From Anaerolineae bacterium (GTDB lineage: Bacteria; Chloroflexota; Anaerolineae; Aggregatilineales; Phototrophicaceae), in NCBI GenBank assembly GCA_022842885.1, contig JALHOR010000035.1:1-48647 (forward strand): a stretch of 48,647 bases of DNA, read 5' to 3'. Made by a program: the position numbers and the translations under genes. This document shows positions 32,549 to 41,238 of the stretch, piece by piece. How positions within the stretch are numbered: position 1 is the first letter of the stretch; every line of letters starts with the position of its first letter. Below the pieces are notes generated by a model, which did no database searches, was not told the origin of the DNA, and saw only the letters and a program-made list of their open reading frames with translations.

Positions 32549-34758
32549 GCGTCGGTCACTGCTTGTAATTCAGCGGACGATAAGTGCCATAATTGGGCTG
32601 CCAAGGTGTTCAGTTCAATGTCGTTAATGTCCCCCAAATGGGCGCAGCGCGACACATGTGCCAATTGACGATGTAAGGTATTTTTCGACTCATAGTGTGG
32701 AATCCGCAGCAATTTTAAAATGCCGGGCTGCGCGAAACTTTTGCCACCGGGCTGCGTGTGGCTGCGGACAGCGAGCATGAACGGCACTGAATTTAAACAT
32801 GCCGCCAGATAATGGGCTTCATCTTCGTTATCCAGCGCGACAAAGGGATGCATGGCTTGATTCGGCATGATGGGTTTTGCCGAATGTGTGGTGACAACTG
32901 CCGCCTGTATCGTGGTACTGCCCATCCCTTGCCAAACCACTTTCACCCGCGCCAATGAATAAGTGCCAATATCAAACATAGAATAAAAGGGCGCGTTGGC
33001 GTCAAAATAGCGTTTGAAAGCCGCGCGTGTTCGCAGCAGTGCCTCAAATTGGTGCAGATAAGCATAGGTCAATGGATAGTGCGTTTGCAACCACGTTTCA
33101 GCATATCCGCGCCGCTGTTGGGGATGCTGCACCAGCAAAATCGCAGCGGTGGGGGCGGCTTGCCAGCGGCGCACATCTTGACCCCGCAATAACGGATAAA
33201 CTAAATCGGCTTCAATAATCGTTTCAATAGGGCGCACAACCCGCTTGGCACCTTCGACAATATTTCGCACGCGCAGCCGATTGTCCGGCAGTTCTTCCAG
33301 AATGTCGAGCCAGTAAACGCCATTGGCACCCCCTGTATAAACACCCGCATGTGCCACATAATCGCTGCTGCCAATCATTTTATGGAGGGCATCTAACACG
33401 GCGGTTTCCCCGGTCAGCCATGGCGAAGTCAGGTCATCCGGCTTAATGGGCTTGGCGCTATGCATGGCATACTGCGCGTGGGTTTCCAGCGCCTTATGCA
33501 ACGGCGATGTTTTGCTACTAAAGAGGGGTTCAGCCGCCGACCAGACCCGATATGGCACGGGATAAACTGTGGCGTCGCCTTTCTGCACCAGCAGCACCGC
33601 CGCATTGCCACCAATTTCCGGGAAGGGCTTTAAGGCGCTGACATCATCTACAGAGAGAACTTTTAAGCGCATTTGGGATGTGCCAAAACGCCGAAAACCC
33701 GCCCCTGCCCCGCCAGATTTGAACAATCCCGGTGATACGACCAGCCCCATGATGCCACCCGCCCGCAAATACCCATCGGCAACCGCATATGTCATGAGCA
33801 TGGCGAGGTCTTTTTTGCCTTTGCCCAAGATGCTTTCCATGCCAGTATGCACGAATAAGCCATATTTTTCCCAGAACGGTTGCAAAGTCCGGCGATAGCT
33901 TTCTGGCAAGGTCTCTTGATTCACCCATGGCGGATTGCCCGCAATGACATCAAACGTGCCAATGGCAGGCGGTGCTGTAATCGTATCGGCATGATAAATC
34001 GGTAGGGCAATAGGTTCAGAGGGCAAGCCAATGGTAAGCAGCACATTCACTTGGGCAGATAAAACCGCCAACGGATTATTATCAATGCCGGCTACGGACT
34101 CAAGCGCCGTTAGGATAGGCAGCGTTGGTAAAAGCCGCCGTAGCGCGAGAATCACAAATGTGCCTGTGCCGCACGATGGGTCTAACAGGCGTTGTGTGTC
34201 CCCAAACCCGATTTGGTTCAACGTGAACTCGGCTAAGGCATCGGGCGTGAAATATTCACCGGCTTTATGTCGCCATTCGCGTTTAAACAGATCTTGATAC
34301 AACACTTTGAGCGCATCGGGCGGGGGATGAGCAAAATCATAATGTGCCATCAATGCATCCAATGGTGCTAACAATGGCTCAAGGCGCTGCCAATACCGCC
34401 CAACCCACGCATCGGCGGTGAATTGTATAAAATTAGTGATACCTAGCTGGTGAAAAAAACTACCGCTAACTAAATCGTGCCAATCGGTGGCTTGCTGGGG
34501 CAAGAGCCGCTGCGCTGCTAACCGTTTAATCAGCAAAGCATAGTATGTTTGGGTCGCAAAAATCTGTCGAAGCGTTTCTTCGGGAAAGTGTTGTTGGCGG
34601 TGCGGCAAACTGGCAAGATAATCGCCATGCCAGCGCCTATATTCCGGCAGATCATCGGCTAGCTGTGCCGCCAGCGCCGCGATAATGTGCCGGGTGATAG
34701 CGGATTTGCTGCCGAAGTCGCGTAATAATGCCGCCGTAGAAAACGGGATGGGTGTCAA
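32527..34758 (-). CDS. N6-adenine DNA methyltransferase, Eco57I/N6_Mtase type
   Basis: A 743-residue protein. Residues about 140-480 form an adenine methyltransferase with GEYFTP at 167-172, the AdoMet-binding motif LLDPSCGTGTF at 191-201, GIDNNPLAV near 224-232 and catalytic NPPW at 275-278. The C-terminal part (about 480-720) looks like a target-recognition region (WLTGETAV, PNQAMHPFVALDNEDEAHYLAACLNS). I see no PD-(D/E)xK nuclease in the N-terminal 130 residues and no restriction gene beside it. It is therefore either an orphan modification enzyme or part of a larger type IIG-like or defence system. The start is TTG at 34758 with GAGG 10 bases upstream; no ATG is available nearby. It overlaps the membrane-protein gene and follows the lipoprotein gene by 20 bases. 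Confidence 0.88.
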   Translation of the reverse strand: MTPIPFSTAALLRDFGSKSAITRHIIAALAAQLADDLPEYRRWHGDYLASLPHRQQHFPEETLRQIFATQTYYALLIKRLAAQRLLPQQATDWHDLVSGSFFHQLGITNFIQFTADAWVGRYWQRLEPLLAPLDALMAHYDFAHPPPDALKVLYQDLFKREWRHKAGEYFTPDALAEFTLNQIGFGDTQRLLDPSCGTGTFVILALRRLLPTLPILTALESVAGIDNNPLAVLSAQVNVLLTIGLPSEPIALPIYHADTITAPPAIGTFDVIAGNPPWVNQETLPESYRRTLQPFWEKYGLFVHTGMESILGKGKKDLAMLMTYAVADGYLRAGGIMGLVVSPGLFKSGGAGAGFRRFGTSQMRLKVLSVDDVSALKPFPEIGGNAAVLLVQKGDATVYPVPYRVWSAAEPLFSSKTSPLHKALETHAQYAMHSAKPIKPDDLTSPWLTGETAVLDALHKMIGSSDYVAHAGVYTGGANGVYWLDILEELPDNRLRVRNIVEGAKRVVRPIETIIEADLVYPLLRGQDVRRWQAAPTAAILLVQHPQQRRGYAETWLQTHYPLTYAYLHQFEALLRTRAAFKRYFDANAPFYSMFDIGTYSLARVKVVWQGMGSTTIQAAVVTTHSAKPIMPNQAMHPFVALDNEDEAHYLAACLNSVPFMLAVRSHTQPGGKSFAQPGILKLLRIPHYESKNTLHRQLAHVSRCAHLGDINDIELNTLAAQLWHLSSAELQAVTDAWQTPAL

Positions 34759-34778
34759 GCGTAACTTGCCTCGTTGGG

Positions 34779-35405
34779 TTAATTCACCACAATGCGAATG
34801 TCATAACTGCCAGCATCGGGAAAACTCACCCAGAACGGACGCACCAGTTCATACAGGCAAGCGCCGTCGGTGATAAAACGCGCTGTTAAGGTGATGATTT
34901 TTGCCGTATCATCGCGTTGATAATCGGTTACGTCATGCCGGGCGGTACAGCCATTCCCGCGTGACCAGCCCCCCGCTAATACGCGCCCATTGGCAAAATC
35001 AAAGGGATAGCGCGTGACGGGCTGCCGACATAAACCCGAATTGTCCGCTAAATCATAAAAACGAATATGGTCTTCAGCACTGCGTAAAACAAAAATGCGT
35101 CCGGCGGCATCATAGGCTGATTCAAAACAAATGCCACTCATGACGGGCAATTCATCGCCCAAGCCCGGCGGCAGCGCCACCGGGGTATAGGCACTTTCCG
35201 GTTGTGCTGCTTGTGCCGTGCTAAGGGGAGTATCATCGGATAATACTGTTGGCGTGAGTGCCAGCGGAATCCGTACATTCACAGGTGTAACGGCAGGTGG
35301 CAAGCCAGCAAAACAACTGGTCAGCAGCAAGCACAACCCACCCCATAAGCCCAAGTGGGCAAGGCTTAATTCTTTGTAGTTGACATGCGTTAAAAATCGG
35401 AACAT
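34779..35405 (-). CDS. Putative lipoprotein, function unknown
   Basis: A 208-residue protein with an N-terminal hydrophobic stretch ending in a lipobox-like LLLTSC (Cys at residue 31), so it is probably lipid-anchored outside the cell. It continues with a Pro/Ala/Thr-rich spacer and a globular domain with several Cys residues (GICFES, SGLCRQP, GNGCTARHD, DGACLYE). I recognise no family. It lies upstream of the methyltransferase gene in the same direction with a 20-base gap. ATG at 35405; the divergent metallophosphoesterase gene begins 148 bases away. Confidence 0.75.
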   Translation of the reverse strand: MFRFLTHVNYKELSLAHLGLWGGLCLLLTSCFAGLPPAVTPVNVRIPLALTPTVLSDDTPLSTAQAAQPESAYTPVALPPGLGDELPVMSGICFESAYDAAGRIFVLRSAEDHIRFYDLADNSGLCRQPVTRYPFDFANGRVLAGGWSRGNGCTARHDVTDYQRDDTAKIITLTARFITDGACLYELVRPFWVSFPDAGSYDIRIVVN

Positions 35406-35553
35406 GCTAAAATGAATCGCACAGACTATTAAAACGTGGTAACATCATCCTGATTATAAGCGATTGCCGGCACGATTGGCAGAAGCAGCAGGCAAGCGGT
35501 GGTCAGTGGATTGTCATCTCACAAAATTTCCGGGTGCAAATAGGGTATTCCAA

Positions 35554-36285
35554 ATGCGTATTCTCATTATTTCGGATATTCACGCGAATTTAACTGCCTT
35601 TGAGACGGTCATGAAAGACGCGCATGGGCAGTGGGATTATGTTTGGTGTTTGGGGGATGTGGTGGGTTATGGACCCGACCCCAACGAGTCCGTTGAACTG
35701 CTCAAGACGCTGCCGCATTTGTGTTTGGCAGGCAATCATGATTGGGCAGCATTAGGGCGCTTAGATATTCGTACTTTTAACCCGGATGCTCGCAAAGCCG
35801 TGGAATGGACGATGGAAACGCTAAAACCAGAAAACATCGCCTATTTAGAAGCTCTGCCAGTGACTTTTGTGATTGGTGAATATACGCTCGTTCATGCCAG
35901 CCCGCGCGAACCTGTGTGGGAATATATCTTGGAACCACTGGTTGCTGCTCTCAATTTCCCGCATTTTGAGACGCCCTATTGTTTTGTGGGGCATACGCAT
36001 CAGCCCGTCATTTATGAATTGGTGAGCGATAATGGCGATACCCGCGCCCGTGAACCGCGTTATCGTCAGCCGCATACGCTGAATGGTCAACGCCAGATTA
36101 TTAACCCCGGCAGTATTGGGCAACCGCGTGACCAGAATCCAGACGCCGCTTATGGCATATTGGATTTGGAAACCGGCATTTTTGAACACCGCCGCATCCC
36201 CTATGATATTAGCTCAACCCAAAAACGGATGCGGCAGCACAACTTGCCGGAACGCTTGATTACGCGGTTGGAGCATGGGTGGTAA
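35554..36285 (+). CDS. Calcineurin-like metallophosphoesterase (YfcE/MJ0936 type)
   Basis: A 243-residue phosphoesterase with the complete dimetal motif set: D8 and H10 (ISDIHAN), D35 (CLGDVVGYGPDP), N61-H62 (AGNHDWAALG), H114 (LVHASPREP) and GHTH at 146-149. It also has the NPGSIGQPRD motif near 187-200 found in this subgroup. It hydrolyses phosphodiesters; the physiological substrate is unknown. The ATG at 35554 has AGGG 8 bases upstream and gives the family-typical MRILIISDIH start; an ATG at 35464 adds 30 unlikely residues. It ends at a clear terminator. Confidence 0.93.
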   Translation: MRILIISDIHANLTAFETVMKDAHGQWDYVWCLGDVVGYGPDPNESVELLKTLPHLCLAGNHDWAALGRLDIRTFNPDARKAVEWTMETLKPENIAYLEALPVTFVIGEYTLVHASPREPVWEYILEPLVAALNFPHFETPYCFVGHTHQPVIYELVSDNGDTRAREPRYRQPHTLNGQRQIINPGSIGQPRDQNPDAAYGILDLETGIFEHRRIPYDISSTQKRMRQHNLPERLITRLEHGW

Positions 36286-36311
36286 ATCCTAGCATTCATC
36301 ATCTGCAAATT

Positions 36312-36337
36312 GGGCGTATATGTTATACGCCCGTTTT
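36312..36337 (+). terminator. Intrinsic terminator after the metallophosphoesterase gene
   Basis: GGGCGTATA (36312-36320), loop TGT, TATACGCCC (36324-36332): a perfect 9-bp stem followed by GTTTTGG, 26 bases after the stop codon. Confidence 0.88.
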
Positions 36338-36413
36338 GGCACATCATCAGCAGTTTGGCGTTGGCGGTGTTTCCCCATGGGGTAAGTATTCATCATCATC
36401 ATAGGGTCATCTC

Positions 36414-37088
36414 ATGGCTGAAGACCTGAGCCTTACCATGCGTGCCTATTTGGCAGAAATTTATCGCCTGATGGACATGCAGCATCCCCCCCAAGAATAT
36501 CTCAGCACATCGGCACTTTCCGAATTATTGGATGTGACTGCGCCAGCGGTGAATCGCATGGTGAATCGGCTTAAAGAACAAGGCATGGTGGAGCATCAGC
36601 CGTACCAAGGCATTCGCCTGACCGAGAAAGGGCGCATTGGGGCGCTGCAAGAATTGCGGCATCATCGCATTACCGAAGTGTTTTTGGTGAAAATCATGCA
36701 CTTCAAATGGTATGAAATTTACGAAGAAGCCCGCCGCATGACCCCAACATTAACTGAGACGCTCATCCAACGCATGATAGAGATGACCGATGCGCCCACG
36801 CACTGCCCGCATGGTGAACCCATCCCCGATGCGACAGGCAACATCACGCCGATAGACGATGTGCTGCTTTCCACCGTGGAAGGCGGTAGCAAAGTCAGGG
36901 TGACGCGCTTACGAACCCGCGATAGTGACCGCTTGAAATATATTGAGGCACTGGGGTTAATGCCGCATTCTGAACTCGAAGTGTATCATGTTGCCCCCTT
37001 TAACGGACCCATGCAGCTAAAGCTACACGGCGAATACCGCATTATCGGGCATAATCTAGCAGAATTGATTCGTGTTAAAGTCAGCTAA
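36414..37088 (+). CDS. DtxR/MntR family metal-dependent regulator
   Basis: A 224-residue regulator. Residues about 5-65 form the winged helix-turn-helix (STSALSELLDVTAPAVNRMV, then GMVEHQPYQGIRLTEKG). The metal-binding and dimerisation domain follows, with CPHGEPIP near 132-139. Residues 150-224 form an SH3-like FeoA domain (VTRLRTRDSDRLKYIEALGL). Such proteins repress metal uptake when iron or manganese is bound. The helix that usually supplies the His-Glu pair reads EEARRMTPTLTET, so some metal ligands may differ. No metal transporter gene is beside it. AGGG lies 7 bases before the ATG. Confidence 0.92.
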   Translation: MAEDLSLTMRAYLAEIYRLMDMQHPPQEYLSTSALSELLDVTAPAVNRMVNRLKEQGMVEHQPYQGIRLTEKGRIGALQELRHHRITEVFLVKIMHFKWYEIYEEARRMTPTLTETLIQRMIEMTDAPTHCPHGEPIPDATGNITPIDDVLLSTVEGGSKVRVTRLRTRDSDRLKYIEALGLMPHSELEVYHVAPFNGPMQLKLHGEYRIIGHNLAELIRVKVS

Positions 37089-37164
37089 TAATGGTTTTTA
37101 GTTAAAAGATGAAAGTTAAAAGATAAAAGTCCCTTGGTTGCAACCAACAAAATGGCTTGTGCCG

Positions 37165-37294
37165 CCCCAGACTAAAGTCGTGGGGCTAAACAAAACCAGC
37201 CCCCTTGCGACAGGGCATCACGCACTAAAGGCGTTCTTGAAGCAGTCTCTTTAGCAGACTTGGGTATTTGGTAGCCGGAAACTTTAGTTTCTGG
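37165..37294. repeat. Intergenic hairpin cluster with CTAAAG/CTTTAG cores
   Basis: The 37089-37377 gap holds no gene. It contains four CTAAAG or CTTTAG cores (about 37172, 37224, 37249 and 37282). Three sit in hairpin loops or centres: CCCC-GACT with AGTC-GGGG (37165-37185), AGTCT with AGACT (37244-37260), and CCGGAAACT with AGTTTCTGG (37275-37294). The flanks are low-complexity AAAAGCTAA-like strings. This looks like a dispersed intergenic element or structured RNA, not proven here. Confidence 0.5.
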
Positions 37295-37377
37295 CGGTAT
37301 AAAGCAATGATAATTGAACTTTGCAACTGAGCAGATAAAAGCTGACCGCTAAAAGCTAATAGCCAAAAGCTAATCAG

Positions 37378-39075
37378 CTAAACCACCTGCCGCCGATTTA
37401 ATAAAGCCGCCAATTGGTCATAACTAATGCCATATTTTGCCGCTAATTCAACGGCATAACTTTTGCCGGGCGGTGCGCCGCGCCCAATGCGATACGTCCG
37501 CTGGATAACATCCCCATCTGGATTGCGGTTAATTTCGACCAGCGATACCAAACTGACTAACAGGCTATCACCGGGTGTTGTGGCGTTTAGCTCATCACAT
37601 GCCAACGCCAAATCGTGCAAGTGGGTGGCAAAAATGGCTCGCACGCCCAATAAACGCAGCACGCGCACCACATCTCGCGCCAGATGCAAGCCTTCTGTTA
37701 AGCTGGTACTGGCAAGCGATTCGTTCAGCAAAATCAGGCTGTGCGGAGTAGCGCGTTCAAAAACATGGTGTAACCGCCGCGCTTCTTCGCCCAAGCGACC
37801 CGCTTCTAAATCGGGGCGTTCTTCTGTCGCAAAATGGGTATAAATGCCATCTACCGGACTCATGCAGGCGCTAGTGGCTGGCACATACAATCCGGCTTGG
37901 AATAACACCTGCGCCAAACCGACACCTTGCGTATAGGTCGTTTTGCCGCCTTGGTTGGGTCCGGTCAGGATAAAAATGCGTCCATCGGCATCAAAATGAA
38001 CTTCATTTTTGACCATAATATCCGCCAACTGTGGATAACGTCCGCGCAGTTGCAGCGCCAAGGTGATGTTATACATATTCTCTAAGTGTCCGCTGCGGTC
38101 TGCGAGGGGCGCAATATCCGGTTGGCACAGCGGCAAATCAGCGTCGCGCAACAATCGCGTTAATTTGGCTGCCCCAACATAAAACGCGATTTCTGCCTTC
38201 AGTGTGACCAAGAATTGGGCGCTAATGTGCGTGTATTTTTTGAGTGCTTCGATAATCGGGCGACTGGTTTCATCCAATAAAAAAGATAAATCGCGGAACA
38301 AGGGCGGCATAAAGGGGCTATCGCGTTTGACAAGTTCAATCTGGATATTTGCCCCACCCAGATTAACAGCGCGGCTGTTGTGGAGTTTGCCGACGCCCGG
38401 AATAGTGTCTTGTGGTGCGCCGCGTTTACCAAACAAGCGCGACATCAATGTGTCTTCGGTAAATTTTTGGGTATTCATAGAAACAAGAATCGCCGTTGTG
38501 GGGCGCATCTGCGAATCAAGATTGATGCCGATGGTGATGCTGGCAATGTTGCGGATAGTCTCTAGCAGGGCGGGTAGTTCGGCTTGGAGTTGGCGAAAAA
38601 GCTCCGTTTGCGTGACAGCATGGATATATTCGCGCAAACGGCATAGCCCGCTGGAGTGCAATTCAGCGCCGGCGTCATCCAAAATTTGAACGAGCAGTGT
38701 CACACAACTGACATAATTTTCTAATTCGCTCAAGCGCCATGCCACTTGTTGCAGTGGGCTATCGCGCCATTGCGGCTGACTCAGGTAACTTTCCAATGTT
38801 TCGATGGCAGTTAAGGCATTTTCCAATTGCGTGGATAGATGAGTAGACCGCAGTATATCCGCTAGAATCGCCTGTCGGTAGCGAATAGTGGCGGCATCGG
38901 TGCATAACTGCAACAAAATATTGCGCGTCAGTTTTTCGTATTGTGGCACAAGGCTGAGGTGGCGCACCACCGCGTTTAAATTTAAATCTGCCACTAAATA
39001 TTCATCATAGGAAACAGCGGCGATGGGCGGTGTTCCTTGCCACAACAGACTAAGGGGTTCAGCAGGATGGCTCAT
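37378..39075 (-). CDS. MutS-like ATPase without mismatch-binding domain
   Basis: A 565-residue protein with a MutS-type helical core/clamp (about 30-330) and a C-terminal MutS ATPase domain. Walker A is LTGPNQGGKTTYTQ (GPNQGGKT at 372-379), Walker B is LILLNESLASTS, and the signature FATHLHDLA follows. The N-terminal mismatch-recognition domain (with the Phe-x-Glu motif) and the connector domain of MutS1 are missing, and there is no C-terminal Smr nuclease. The usual DE of Walker B is NE. This fits the divergent MutS-like groups whose role is not mismatch repair or is unknown. It is a single-gene unit. Confidence 0.88.
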   Translation of the reverse strand: MSHPAEPLSLLWQGTPPIAAVSYDEYLVADLNLNAVVRHLSLVPQYEKLTRNILLQLCTDAATIRYRQAILADILRSTHLSTQLENALTAIETLESYLSQPQWRDSPLQQVAWRLSELENYVSCVTLLVQILDDAGAELHSSGLCRLREYIHAVTQTELFRQLQAELPALLETIRNIASITIGINLDSQMRPTTAILVSMNTQKFTEDTLMSRLFGKRGAPQDTIPGVGKLHNSRAVNLGGANIQIELVKRDSPFMPPLFRDLSFLLDETSRPIIEALKKYTHISAQFLVTLKAEIAFYVGAAKLTRLLRDADLPLCQPDIAPLADRSGHLENMYNITLALQLRGRYPQLADIMVKNEVHFDADGRIFILTGPNQGGKTTYTQGVGLAQVLFQAGLYVPATSACMSPVDGIYTHFATEERPDLEAGRLGEEARRLHHVFERATPHSLILLNESLASTSLTEGLHLARDVVRVLRLLGVRAIFATHLHDLALACDELNATTPGDSLLVSLVSLVEINRNPDGDVIQRTYRIGRGAPPGKSYAVELAAKYGISYDQLAALLNRRQVV

Positions 39076-39143
39076 TCAAAATCACTCATTTCTGACAATT
39101 CACGCAAGGATGCTGCCCATGTTGTTTTATAGGGTCGGGCAGG

Positions 39144-39230
39144 TTATTCATCGTTTTTCCGCAAGGCTTGTAACTGAGTATACCAACGGTTGACGCTCAA
39201 ATGCGCGATATACTTCGCCGAAAATGGCAT
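39144..39230 (-). CDS. Possible 28-residue peptide gene
   Basis: ATG at 39230 to TAA at 39144, preceded by GGGG overlapping the region just after the upstream gene's stop (6 bases between genes). It encodes a basic peptide, MPFSAKYIAHLSVNRWYTQL plus 8 residues. I do not recognise it. The spacing suggests coupling to the gene at 39237-39509, but chance is possible. Confidence 0.25.
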   Translation of the reverse strand: MPFSAKYIAHLSVNRWYTQLQALRKNDE

Positions 39231-39236
39231 TGTCCC

Positions 39237-39509
39237 CTACCGTCGTTTGTCTAACCACTGCTGCAAATCATCGCGCAGCCCATCATCCGTCGCAATCTCG
39301 TGAATGCTGATTTTTAGCACGAGCAATTCATCTTCTTCATAGACCATTGGTTCAAGTTGGTTATACCACCACCGCGCTGTCTCTTCGGTATAAACCAACC
39401 AAGCAGTTTCATCCAATTCGTAACTATCGGCGCGTTCCAATCGGTTGACCAAATCAGTATCATCGCCTTCATAAATGGTATAGGTGATGAGGAGTAGCTG
39501 TTTCTCCAT
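39237..39509 (-). CDS. Small protein, possible Cas2/SinR-like ferredoxin fold
   Basis: A 90-residue acidic protein beginning MEKQLLLITYTIYEG. The order strand - helix - ETAWLVYTEETARWWYNQL - EEDELLVLKISIHE resembles SinR-like relatives of Cas2, in which a W(L/I)V-T strand and a DELLVV strand are typical. The similarity is by eye and short. There is no CRISPR array or cas gene nearby. The chosen ATG at 39509 gives a compact domain; an upstream start at 39629 would add 40 residues without support. AAGG lies about 12 bases upstream, a weak binding site. Confidence 0.55.
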   Translation of the reverse strand: MEKQLLLITYTIYEGDDTDLVNRLERADSYELDETAWLVYTEETARWWYNQLEPMVYEEDELLVLKISIHEIATDDGLRDDLQQWLDKRR

Positions 39510-39749
39510 AAGGATTAATGACCTTCGGCAGTCCAAACGGGCGTATAATGATAGTGTAATCATAACGCACAATGCCCCAAAATGGGTGAAATACGCTGCA
39601 CCAACCATTAAGACGAACCCCCTAACCATTTAGCTCTCAAGACTAATTGCCTATGAAGTTCTTGACAAAACACTATCATTATTTATACAGAGGATTTCAA
39701 TGATTGTGGTATCATCAAAGTGCGCGATAAGTATTTGTAAGGGCATGTG

Positions 39750-41225
39750 ATGCGAAAATTGTGGAAGACATGGCTACGTATCCTCGATGGCTCGCCGGGC
39801 GCATATGGTCCACGCCAGCGCGGGCAAAGCCTATTGGAACTGGCATTCATTACACCTTTGCTCTTTATTTTGTTCTTAGGAACTGTTGAGGTGGGTTGGT
39901 TCGCCAACCACATTTTAATTTTGCTGGAAGTGACCCGCGTGGGGGCGCGTTCCGGGACGGTACTCACGGGCGAATTATCGCCATTGGTGTGGGATGAAGC
40001 CGCTACGGTGCATCCAATTATTTATTTTCTGGAACGGTCTTATGCGTATGGGCCCCCAACACCCGGCATGGCGAACCTGCTGACTTATGGCGGGTTAAAT
40101 GGTGTACCCGGGTATGTTGGGTCAGTGCCTGCGGGGCAAGCCAATCCGCCCTGGGCGCTGGCACAAGGCTATCGCAGTGATTGCGACACGCCCGGCAGAG
40201 ATGTGGGTTTTTATAACTATATCACCTGCGCCATGTTAGACTCGATGGATCCGCTGACGTTGCGACGCTCGACCACAGTAACGGATGAAGATATTGCATG
40301 GAAATCGGCGCGAGTCTTCCGGTCTCTGGAGACAGAAAAATATATTCCGCCCGACGATATTATCATTTCAGCATTTGCTTTCCAAATGATAAACAATAGC
40401 CCAACATTATGCATTCCTAATACGCCCGGCTGTACACTCACCAACACCACTTATGCCCGCACCTTTAATTTTGAGAGTGCGAGTGTACCAACAGCCAATG
40501 GGATTTATGAACCCGGTTATCAGGTCATTGTCGTAGGGCGCTATCCCAAACGGGCGAATGAGTGCAATGTCATCGTAACACCCACGCAGCCTATCAATGA
40601 ACCGTATATTGCCACGGTGCTGTATCCTTTGACGGAACTGTTGGATGCCAAACAACCTGATAACGATGTGACTGACCGCCGCGTGGCATCGCCCGTGTTA
40701 GCCACCTTCAGCCAGCTTAATCGGCGTGACCCATTTGATTATATCCCCGATAAACGCTTAACGGTCACGGCGGGTAATCGCCCGTTGGAACTGGTCGAAA
40801 CGATAGACATGGAATATGACGGCACGACGCATCGTTCCGAATTTCAACGCGGGTATATCCTGACGGGGCAGCATATTGTGCGCGAACCCGATAGCGATGT
40901 GACCCTGACGGGCAATCAACAACTCTTTTGCATGGGGTCAGAATTTTCTGATGCCGAAGTGGAAGCCTTTATGAACCTGCCGGGCTTTTTGAGCGAAACC
41001 GCCGATTTAAATGAACGGCAGTTGCAAGCGGGGTTGCTGCCCAACCAAGGCATGATTTTGGTCGAAATGTTCTGGCATCACACGACACTGTTGGATTTCC
41101 CATTCATTACGACCATGTTACAGATGTTTGGCGATACGCAACGTATTGAAATTTCTGCATGGGCGGCGTTCCCGTTGCCCGCCGTAGAGCCGAATATCAC
41201 CTATCAACTGGCACCGGAAGATTAA
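39750..41225 (+). CDS. TadE-like surface protein 1
   Basis: A 491-residue protein with a TadE/pseudopilin-type N terminus: RGQSLLELAF at about 24-33 followed by a hydrophobic helix (ITPLLFILFLGTVEVGWF). The long exported part after residue 60 has no recognised domain, with paired cysteines (DCDTPGRD, ITCAML, TLCIPNTPGCTL). TadE-like proteins are minor pilins of Tad/Flp systems. Here the large outside domain suggests a surface component. AAGGG lies 6 bases before ATG 39750. It is the first of three genes (39750-46878) in one direction with 13- and 24-base gaps, an evident operon. Genes for the Tad ATPase, platform or peptidase are not in the window. Confidence 0.85.
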   Translation: MRKLWKTWLRILDGSPGAYGPRQRGQSLLELAFITPLLFILFLGTVEVGWFANHILILLEVTRVGARSGTVLTGELSPLVWDEAATVHPIIYFLERSYAYGPPTPGMANLLTYGGLNGVPGYVGSVPAGQANPPWALAQGYRSDCDTPGRDVGFYNYITCAMLDSMDPLTLRRSTTVTDEDIAWKSARVFRSLETEKYIPPDDIIISAFAFQMINNSPTLCIPNTPGCTLTNTTYARTFNFESASVPTANGIYEPGYQVIVVGRYPKRANECNVIVTPTQPINEPYIATVLYPLTELLDAKQPDNDVTDRRVASPVLATFSQLNRRDPFDYIPDKRLTVTAGNRPLELVETIDMEYDGTTHRSEFQRGYILTGQHIVREPDSDVTLTGNQQLFCMGSEFSDAEVEAFMNLPGFLSETADLNERQLQAGLLPNQGMILVEMFWHHTTLLDFPFITTMLQMFGDTQRIEISAWAAFPLPAVEPNITYQLAPED

Positions 41226-41238
41226 GAAGGATATGCAG

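Noticed and set aside
32527..35405. Complete restriction-modification or BREX-like system
   Set aside because: Only a methyltransferase is seen; the neighbours are a lipoprotein and a small membrane protein with no nuclease motif.
39237..39509. CRISPR-associated Cas2
   Set aside because: No array or other cas genes; only a loose resemblance to Cas2-fold relatives.
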